Source of the DNA: Epiperipatus broadwayi
Taxonomy: Eukaryota > Onychophora > Udeonychophora > Euonychophora > Peripatidae
NCBI GenBank assembly: GCA_028023455.1
Contig: JAQFVV010000447.1
Span: 250,001-314,000, forward strand
Direction of reading: 5' to 3'
DNA: 64,000 nt
Part shown: positions 56,157-64,000 of the stretch, one piece after another
Layout: the number at the start of each line of letters is the position of its first letter
Position numbering within the stretch: position 1 is the stretch's first letter
Notes under the pieces: generated by a model
The model's database searches: none
What the model was told of the DNA's origin: nothing
What the model saw: the letters and a program-made list of their open reading frames with translations, nothing else
Program-made: the position numbers and the translations under genes

Positions 56157-57949
56157 GTAATTCAAATTTGCATACAAATTGGCTTATTTCTTCTTTATAA
56201 CATAATTAATTGAGTTTTAAGTTGTAAAGAAGAAAGAAACCATTTCCTTACACTGAGAAACAAATGTATGAAAATTTCTATTATTAATAGCAATGTAACG
56301 CATTACGACACCGAATATATTTCACATTTTTATACAGCTTTAATTAAAACAATGAATCAAAACAGTATTTTGTAATTTTATTTAAATTGTAGAAATTTTC
56401 AAATTAAAGATATCTGAATTAATAATAATCGACTTATATCTTCAACATTTTTCACAATTCTTTTTCCACACGTAATTTTCTCTGATAACGTTCTTTCTCA
56501 GTTCCATCCTAGTGGTTTATGCTTAAATACACCTCTTTTCCTATTTGTTTAGTAGTCGCCTCATTGTAATCCCTATCTATCTTTCTACTTTCTTTTATAT
56601 ATTTTATACTATTTTCCCGCTATTTTGTCTTATTAATTCTTTTAGTTCTAAATAAATCCTCTTGCTTTCATGTAAAACAGTATCATCTACACATTTAATG
56701 GGATTATGTGACCACATTTCAAGTTTTCAGTGTAGCAAAATTAAACCTAGATGGTCCCCAATTAACAAATGATACTTCTTTGCAGTTTTGATCCTCCAAT
56801 CATCTTAAACCTTTTTATTAGTTATTGAATTTTTATGTTGCCTTATGAATCTCCAACATCATTATGTTTTTATCCTAGCGGAGAAAGCCTCGCGTTTCCC
56901 CTTCAATTAATCAAGTCTCTAATAATATAATTACTACTAGGGAATCAAATATAGATTATATATATATAAACTCGCGTTACTTAAAAGAATTCCATATCTT
57001 TTATTATGTATTTAAATAGTTGAAAGAATTTAAAAGATGTATTAAATAATTTTAAAGTTTTATTAACAAAAATAGAAAAGTAAATTTTAAAAATAATAAT
57101 AAATATATATTGAGTGCACATTTTGCAGGCGAAAATAAGTGTATCTTTGGCGAAATATCAATCACGTTGCCTCGCAGTTAAAAAAAATTATTCGAAAGTA
57201 TAAATATTTTACTTTGGGGATTTCAATTCCCAAATAAATATATTTAGAGATGGTTTCATTCTATATATATTTGTAAGCATTTATCATATTCATTCTTCTA
57301 CATATATCGAGTTACTGTATATATATATATATGTAATTAAAGTATATGAAAGTTCTTTATTACGAAGTATAAAGGGTCCTTGGTGTTTTTATTCAGTGGT
57401 CTTTCTAAATTTTAAATTTATGAAGTTTTCAGGCAAAAACATTCCTGGGTATGCAATAATCACACATCTCCCTGTCATGCCTATGACCCAAATAATTATT
57501 AGCATATTTTGTTTTCATATATGTATTTAATAACATCCACTTCACCGTCCATTCTTGACAAAATATGAATAAAGACATCTTAAAAGACAAGTGATCTACA
57601 AGTTGCATTATATGCTGAACCATTATTCATCAATGTATTTATCTGGAGTGTATGGCCTCTTAGTTGTGGGTAAAGTACGTTCGCTACTTATAAATCAAAA
57701 TATAACAATTAGTGTAATATTCAACAAAGTTTTATTTTTAAGATATTTCGTGAAGCAGTTTAATATATGATTTCTCAAGAACTTCTGGATTAGCTGTGAA
57801 TATAAGGCCCACTTTCCATATTTTTAAAAATCCTTGATATTTCCCAAGACATTGCTGTAATTTAATTACTTCATTGTAATTAATATCAACCTTTTGACTT
57901 TGAAATCTGGTTTTATTTTCATTAAAAAAAATGTATTAATAGAAAATCT
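56157..57949. other. Sequence with no recognised gene
   Basis: The minus strand around 56650-56900 has a somewhat coding-like texture (a stretch reading KEVSFVNWGPSRFNFATL) but I cannot place it in any family and it has stops. A TA microsatellite lies at about 57317-57331. The frame at 57429-57623 (-) is unrecognised. Confidence 0.35.
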
Positions 57950-58170
57950 GGGCTAAGCAAATTTGAAAAAATTTCAAAGCTCTTAGGATTTTTATTTCAC
58001 TGTAGCAAGCTTACAGCATCATAATTACATCCATTATTGGTCAGTAAATGGATACCCAGATATTCTTAGTTAAAGGTAAAACTGGGGTTTAAACCCTTCT
58101 ATTTATCTAGTGATTGGGAAGGCTAGTGAGTAGTATTTTCTTCTTCATTGTTCCTTTATAAGAGACTGTT
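57950..58170 (+). repeat. SINE family D (copy 6)
   Basis: CTGGGCTAAGCAAATTTGAA, AAAATTTCAAAGCTCTTAGG, then ATTGGTCAGTAAATGGATAC and CCAGATATTCTTAGTTAAAG, with AAGGCTAGTGAGTAGTATTT at the end: the best-conserved body of the family in this window. Confidence 0.7.
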
Positions 58171-58504
58171 TGAGATTTCAAATAAATATGTTTAATATGA
58201 CTGCATACTTTTATTTATCTATAATTTTTAAAATGGATCATTCTTAAAAATATTTTATGCTATCACATCTATTTTTATCTTTATTTTTTCATGAATACAA
58301 TTCAAAGTTTATCTGCATAATGTGATAATAAATTGACCTATTTTCATCATCTATAAATAAAGGTTGAATGTATTCTTTCCAAATACAAACAACTTGTTAG
58401 TAATAACCCACAAATAGATAATACAGGTTAGTAACTACACAACATTTTGAATATGATTATTCTTCACTCTTCTTCAGGTGTTCCTGACCTGACCAGTTAC
58501 TATA

Positions 58505-58592
58505 TTAGGATAGGAGTTGAACATACACCTTTAGATTCTTGAATATCGAATTTTAAGCAAAGCTTTAGCCAACTGAGCTATTCCGTCAAAGG
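58505..58592 (-). repeat. tRNA-like sequence within the PLE 3' region
   Basis: On the minus strand GGAATAGCTCAGTTGGCTAA is a good A-box/D-arm (TAGCTCAGTTGG) and GTTCAACTCCT a B-box-like T-arm about 50 bases on. The anticodon arm does not fold well and no acceptor stem closes. It could be a tRNA-derived SINE head inserted in the element, or part of the PLE end. Confidence 0.5.
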
Positions 58593-58689
58593 CACCAGTT
58601 AGCAGAAATTTCATATATATGAGGTTTGGTTCAAATTCTCTTAATACTTATTTTTAAGAGCAAGGTTAATTAGAGCATTCCATACATTG

Positions 58690-60640
58690 TGTTTTGTTAC
58701 ACCGGGTTGAATTATAAGATTATTTGCCATTGTCATATGAACAGCTTCCTTGAATTTTCTTCTTTGCATCTTTTCCTTTCTATTCAATATTTTTGTATTT
58801 TTCTAATTGAACATATGGTCAGTAATACATGCATAGTCTGCCACTGTAGACACATTACCATTAGTTTGTGTTCTTTCAATATCTGTTTAACACATTCTTT
58901 CACATGCTATTTCATAGATGAAATTTTTGTTCTTCATCATTTCCAGTTTAGGTTTGGTAGGACATCAAAGTGTGGTATGGCTTTGGAATGTTCTAATGTT
59001 ATATTGACTGCAGATTTTCTTTAATTTGTCTGCTATTCCTAGTATCTATGGATACACTATGGTACCAGTAATTGTTTTTTTCTTTTGGTGTTTCTTTTTA
59101 TTGTCTATTAAAGGTTTTCTTGATGACAACTGATGGATAGCCATTCTTCATGAAATTTTGTTCTATGTGAATCTTTTCATTTTCCATATGACTGGTTTCT
59201 GAATAAACTTTCTGTGCTATATTAGTACTTCTGATATGATTGGATGTATATGCCAAGTACTTATCAGTCTGTGTTAGTTTCCTATACACTGTTGTTTTTA
59301 CTTTGCCTTGAGGGAGTCATATGTGCCTTGAGGGGGTCATGTGTCAATTTTTGTTCTTCTGATTCCATTGTGAATTTAATTGAAGGAGATATGTTATTGA
59401 TATGCTTCCAGAAAGACTGTAATTGTGTCTCATCGTGTTGCATATCATGAAAGTATCATCAACATAGTGAAGCCACATTTTAGGCAGGCATGTAGTAGTA
59501 TTTATGGCTATGTTGCTAAGCAAGGGTGGCAGTAGTGATCCCATGGCCATCCCTTGATTTTGTTAGAAGAATTCTGAGATGCGTTGCAAGTATGCAGAAA
59601 GTTAATAATTCCATTATATTATGACTAGATAGAGTTGTTCTAGTTTGTAAACTATTATCATCATGTAACTTTTTCCTTACAATAGACAAATGCCTCATCA
59701 CATGATAAATTTGTAAATTAACTTTTCACATCAGAGCTTATTATTACATCAGTACTTTCCATTTTCATGTCTCTGATGAATTCTACAAAGTGCTTAGAAT
59801 CCCTGATGAAGATTGTGTCCTATGTGCCAATGGACTAAGAATTTCAAAAAGAAATCTCTACAAATTATGATATTGTGAATTTCTAGAACTAACAATAGGT
59901 CTTAATGGAATGTTGTCTTTATGGATTTTAGGTAGTCCATTAAGGTGAGGAATTTTGATGAAATATGAAGTTAAAATTTTTTTTCTGAATCACTGAAATA
60001 CTTGTGATGCTTCAGAAGTACCTTTGTACTTGGAATTTGATTTTTTTGTTACTTTTTGTATTGGCCTGCTCTGAGAAATCTTTGTATTTTGTTATCATGA
60101 TCAGTTTTATCCATTACAATGATAGTGTTACCTTTGATAGCAAGAAGAATATCTTGTTTGAGAGATTTAGTAGTTTTCCTCTCACCATATGAAATATTTA
60201 ATTTCTGATTTTGATGTCTCTCAAGTGTCCTTTAACTTTCCAGCATAATTCTGTTGCTTCATCCAGAGGCAATTTTTGAGTAACTTCCTTAGTGGCTGCC
60301 ATTATATCCAATAATGGTTCCATGAATGGTGTAATGGTGAAATTCAATCCTCTTCCAAAAATAGATAATTCAGCATCAAGCTGATAGATCACTAGTTTCA
60401 ATATGACTTTTGATCTGCCTTTGTAGATTTACAAGCTGCTTCTTCTGACATTTCTTTTACCCTTCCATATAATTTACAATATGATCTTTTCCTGACTTGA
60501 CAAACTCTTGAGAAATCTTCATCTGTAAGTTTACTTTTTTAGAAAACATTCCACATTTCTAATAGAATGTGTGGTTTAATACTTGGAAAACTATTCAGCA
60601 TGTATTCTTTCTCTCAATAAGACCTAATTTGCTCTCTGAA
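58690..60640 (-). pseudogene. PLE reverse transcriptase and GIY-YIG endonuclease relic
   Basis: Minus-strand blocks in order: SIFGRGLNFTITP near 60355-60325, the PLE N-terminal SKGLNF-type motif; TTLSSHNIMELLTFC near 59640-59600; MGSLLPPLLSNIAIN at about 59544-59500 and WLHYVDDTFMI (YVDD at 59455-59466), the RT catalytic site; VYRKLTQTDKYLAY near 59289-59250 and NGYPSVVIK near 59140; then a GIA..KKICSQYNIRTF block near 59030 and, with the GIY-YIG core shifted, FEYEIAC-like and KRKFKEAVHM residues near 58930-58760. PLE RTs are related to telomerase. Several frameshifts and stops make it inactive. Confidence 0.8.
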
Positions 60641-61087
60641 AAATTTTCTCAGCTTTCTTGAAAGAAATAGGTTTTAATTGCAAATGAATAATAATAATTC
60701 CTTCTGATTTACATGTATATGAGTACTTTAAATGATTTTCTGCTTTAGCCAGATTTAGACATAATTTTTTTTATATAATGTCTAAATTTTAATGTAGCAT
60801 AGGGTCCATGCCAAATACTTAGTATTTGCCTGAAGATTTGTGATTATGGTATATTATATGAAATAATATGATAGATTATTTCCATCATCTATCAGTAAAA
60901 TGCTGAATATATAGAAAATTTTAAACTTTATTTAAACTCTCTAAATACAAACAACTTGTTAGTAATAATGTACAAATAGACAATACAATTTAGTAACAAT
61001 TCTCTGTATAATGCCTCAGATCTATGAATGCATGTTTATTGGTTAGTAGCAAATAATCTTTTGACATTTAGTAATAAACAAAATCAA

Positions 61088-61160
61088 GCATTGGTGGCCT
61101 AGTGGTTAGCATAGCTGCCTTCGAAGCAGTTGGCCCGAGTCCGCTTCCCTGTCAATGCAT
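61088..61160 (+). repeat. tRNA-Gly-derived unit with changed anticodon
   Basis: GCATTGGTGGCCTAGTGGTT, then AGCATAGCTGCCTTCGAAGC and AGTTGGCCCGAGTCCGCTTC, closing with GTCAATGCA: a 72-base tRNA-Gly(TCC) relative whose acceptor stem (GCATTGG with TCAATGC) and anticodon stem still pair. The anticodon position reads TCG instead of TCC and the B-box is GAGTCCGCTTC instead of GGTTCGATTCC. It is followed by TTTGACACATGTAAATAATA and an (AAT)n tail as in a SINE. More likely a SINE or pseudogene than a working tRNA. Confidence 0.7.
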
Positions 61161-61889
61161 TTGACACATGTAAATAATAATAATAATAATTACATAAATT
61201 TTTTTCAAAGTATTTCTTTTTGTACATTTAATAAATATTAATATAATTTGTTAAACTGATAAAAAATTTGAATCAAATTTTTAAAATTACGTTTTTCTTT
61301 TTTTTTTTTTTTGACACTAAATGAAATATTAATTTCTGTATAAATTATAAGTAAAATCCAGTACCAAGCCAAATGGATACTTTCATTCTTTATATACCAA
61401 CAGTTCTAAGATGATGGGGTCACAATATTAAAGATAAGCTTCATTGAGTCATCACCATAATGAGAGCCCATTTGGCCAACCCACCAAAGAATATATATTT
61501 TCCTCCCATTGCAAGTAGATTATATTTTGTAGTAGATGATGCTTCTGATATATTATTATAGATATGACATTTTTGAAATCCTGGAACAATTTTACATCTT
61601 TCTTGTCTGACATTATTAGATTTAATTTTTCATAAAAGTTTTATTTTATTAAGCACCTTTAAAAAAAAAAAAATCTCCTTCAAACAGCATTGCATTTCTT
61701 TTTAAATCCAAAAATTTCCAGAATTCTTCAATTCTTTTTAACCTTTGTGTTAGTGTTTGAATGTTTTTAAAATTAAATATTAGCTAACTTTATTTCCAAT
61801 GGCAAAAATAAAATTTTCTATTTGACAATAAATACTTTAAATGATCAAATTTCAATTTTTAAAAAAAAATGTCCATAAATGTTGTTTTT
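61161..61889. other. AT-rich sequence, no gene recognised
   Basis: (AAT)n tail of the tRNA-like unit, a T run near 61296-61312 and an A run near 61660. GGGGTCACAATATTAAAGAT and GAGAGCCCATTTGGCCAACC near 61418 and 61465 are the only richer patches, and they are unrecognised. Confidence 0.4.
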
Positions 61890-62235
61890 TATATAAAATT
61901 TAAAATAATCAATTTAAAAGAAAATTGAAACAGACAGATAAATAAAAAATGTATTTAATACACCTAAGCAGACTTTCGTTCCTTATTGGAATCTAATTAA
62001 GATGTTTCTTTTTGTAATTGTATCTATTGTAGTGTAATGTAAATAATGTCCATTGGGTGGAGTTACTATAGAGTAATTGGTCATGTGATTTTATAATAAT
62101 AATAATAAAAAAACATCTTGATAAGATTCCAATGCGGAACGAAAGCCTGGTTAGGAATATTAAACAAATTTTTTATTTAGTTGCCTGTTTTAATTTTGTT
62201 TTAAATTTATAATTTTAAATTCTATCTGACAATAA
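61890..62235. mobile_element. Palindromic MITE-like element, arms of about 95-120 bp
   Basis: Arms 61890-62012 and about 62103-62235 are diverged reverse complements; best conserved is CAGACTTTCGTTCC, TTATTGGAATCT, AAGATGTTTCTTTT against AACATCTTGATAAGATTCCA and GGAACGAAAGCCTGG. The 90-base centre has GTCCATTGGGTGGAGTTACT and an (ATA)n tract. TATTTGACAATAAATAC and TATCTGACAATAAATAAATAC lie outside the two arms in direct order and may be a diverged duplication. No coding capacity. Confidence 0.7.
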
Positions 62236-62462
62236 ATAAATACAATTTTAATAGTTGCTTATAACTTTATTAGTGTATACACAACAACTTATGCAATATA
62301 TATATGTGTGTGTGTCTATCTCTGTGTATTTTTAGAGATATAATTAAAATGTCTACTTGGCCAGACACTCTTGAAATACATAATTAATGTAAGTAAGATA
62401 AATTTATTCATAAACACAAAGTAATACATGAATTTATATAGACAAAATTCAAATAAATAGTA

Positions 62463-62663
62463 AATATTAAAGTAAACACAAGGAATATTAATTCCAAAAA
62501 TATGGAGATAAAATGGTATTTAATAACTAAGTAGCAATATAACCTAAATGCCTTTGACAAGAGTGCTCGGCACCGAAAATGCCTTTAGGTTATACTGCTA
62601 TTTATTAAATGCTATTCATCTCTGTATTTTTGGAATTAATTTTCCTTGTGTTTATATTAATTT
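62463..62663. repeat. Palindrome with 85-90 bp arms and a 27-bp loop
   Basis: AAAGTAAACACAAGGAATAT, TAATTCCAAAAATATGGAGA and AGTAGCAATATAACCTAAAT on the left are matched by complement on the right, with a few mismatches and small indels. The loop (62553-62579) reads TTTGACAAGAGTGCTCGGCA and CCGAAAA. No target duplication was visible. Confidence 0.8.
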
Positions 62664-64000
62664 TTGTGATAGAATTTTTTTAAAAATTCAAGTAATAACA
62701 ATGTATCATCAGGTTCTGTTAAATTATATTCGTCAAGCATCGTTTTAAAACTAGAAATAAGCAAAAATGTTGTAATCAAACCCAAACAACCTACTGTTAC
62801 TTTGAATAAATAACAACTGAAGTATACTCTTTGTCTTTAGTTATGAGGTCTTCATAAATGCAACACGTTCACTTGTGCTGAGTGAGAGACGTGATTGTGT
62901 TAGAGATGACAAAAATAATTTACCTGATATACACCCATTGTATGTTTCTAATATAATTTCATAAAAATAAAGTTGATTTATTGAATAAATTCTACATTTA
63001 AGAAACATCTTTTAGTGCATCTAATCGCCTTCTGCCTGTGATTCTGCAGAACGTGAATTGGAGAGAGAGCATATCTCTACTTGGCTTTCACCATAGTACA
63101 ACTGCATAGGATAAAATATTTTGATAGGAATATTTGTAATAATAAGATACTAATATGAGGAAATTTAAATAAATATTTTAGCGGATAATTAAATGATTCC
63201 CCAACATGCATTTCATTGCCGAAACATCTCTTTATAGTTGCCCAAGGTTTCAATCTCTTACATGTCTTCATAATTTGTTCAGTATTTATCAATAACAAAT
63301 TGCAATGATAAAATATATTTTTTTAGTGTATTTATTTAATGTATAATAGTTTATTTTAATATTCATAAGGACATTTCATTGTAGGTATATGTAACGATGC
63401 ATGTAAATCTCTTCCTACATTTACAAAAACACATGCAGATTTCTTTGCAACTAAATACTCTCTACAAACTAAGAAGTATTGAAGACTGAATGGGTAACAT
63501 GTAAAATAATAAAAAATACAATATTGAAATACAAAGTGTTTGTATGAGATATAGAAATTAATAAAGTGATCTACCAAAATAAAAATTATTTATTTTTGTC
63601 CTTATTTTATTATTCTTTATTCATTTTTTGAATTTTAATCAGCTTTATGTTAAACTATCACAATATATACACACATACATTTGAGTACTGAAATTTGCAT
63701 GCAAAGATTATTAATTTCACATTTTTATATGCTTTCATTTAATTTTATTTTTAGTCTTCCTGTTTAGATAAATCTTGTAATTCAATTTTCATTCCATTTT
63801 CGGATCTTGTTGAAACTTTGCATATATATGTATTCCTAATAACAATATTTTTTTTTGAGTAATAACAAAAAATTAGTGAAAATTTTATATAGGATTTTCA
63901 TAAATTTTTGCAATTTCATTTAACACTTTTTAAAAATTTATGGTATTACTTTTAAATTAAACATAGCTCCTTGTATATGTAAACAAAAGGAGTAAATCAA
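62664..64000. other. AT-rich sequence, no gene recognised
   Basis: Near 62860-62905 and 63015-63080 the base composition is a little richer (CTTCTGCCTGTGATTCTGCA, GAACGTGAATTGGAGAGAG) but no exon is recognisable. Frames at 63077-63298 and 63356-63577 (-) have no known motifs. Confidence 0.4.

Larger units (their letters stand above)
58378..61000 (-). mobile_element. Penelope-like element (PLE) with flanking direct repeats
   Basis: A minus-strand PLE is bounded by direct repeats of about 55 bases sharing AAATACAAACAACTTGTTAG and TAATAA (58381-58435 and 60946-61000), which look like the pseudo-LTRs that PLE copies often carry. Between them lie the RT (about 60640-59100) and a GIY-YIG-like region (about 59020-58690). 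Next to the right-hand repeat, the minus strand at about 58440-58490 has ACCTGAAGAAGAGTG followed about 20 bases later by CAAAATGTTGTG, a plausible relic of a hammerhead-type core, which are known from PLEs. Much decayed. Confidence 0.75.

Noticed and set aside
56650-56900. Host exon on the minus strand
   Set aside because: A short coding-like stretch exists, but it has stops, no splice sites in the right phase and no recognised family.
58689-59024. Plus-strand open frame of 111 codons
   Set aside because: It is antisense to the GIY-YIG-like region of the PLE, which has clear family blocks on the minus strand.

Overview
The window is AT-rich, repeat-dense animal nuclear DNA. It has no operons or bacterial-style genes, uses GT-AG splicing, and is packed with tRNA-derived SINEs, decayed non-LTR retrotransposons, a Penelope-like element, hAT-type DNA transposons and many perfect or near-perfect palindromes. 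The mixture (RTE-type LINEs, PLE with GIY-YIG domain, and several SINE families sharing a central block) resembles what I know of mollusc genomes. A cephalopod such as an octopus is my best guess, but this is inference and no species-specific sequence was recognised.

The only host protein-coding sequence I can support is one exon at 11608-11935 (+). It encodes the N-terminus of a HECW-type (NEDL1/NEDL2) HECT E3 ubiquitin ligase, about 100 residues ending in a phase-1 splice donor. A short upstream ORF overlaps its ATG. The rest of the window is best read as intronic or flanking DNA of this gene. I saw no second HECW exon downstream, though exons shorter than about 60 codons could be missed.

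Region by region. 1-11.6 kb: a tandem duplication, SINEs of several families and the 3' ends of at least three LINEs. 12.9-14 kb: a hAT-like non-autonomous element and a 241-bp palindromic insertion with 13-bp target duplications. 17-19.4 kb: a tandem duplication, a 28-bp minisatellite and an RTE 3' end. 21-26.5 kb: a full-length SINE with 14-bp target duplications, a SINE-like array, and a Ty3/gypsy-type integrase relic carrying three 74-bp tandem repeats. 28.7-32 kb: a SINE-like cluster followed by a 1.07-kb palindrome bounded by a 13-bp target duplication. 36.3-40.2 kb: a decayed LINE with an SGNH (esterase-like) ORF1, an AP-endonuclease tail and a reverse transcriptase. 41-43.9 kb: hAT-type elements, one splitting an older repeat. 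45.6-49.8 kb (-): a nearly complete RTE-type LINE interrupted by at least four palindromic insertions. 50.3-56.2 kb: more SINEs and palindromes, plus another LINE relic. 58.4-61 kb (-): a Penelope-like element with short direct repeats at both ends. 61-62.7 kb: a tRNA-Gly-like unit and two more long palindromes.

The most unusual feature is the palindromes. About 18 occur in 64 kb, from several unrelated repeat families. Where target-site duplications can be read they are 10-14 bp and bound the whole palindrome, so each was inserted as one already folded-back unit. Several carry CTGATGA...GAAAC motifs that look like hammerhead-ribozyme cores. I propose retroposition of snap-back cDNA, possibly linked to the PLE or RTE machinery. 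This is inference, with tests given below.
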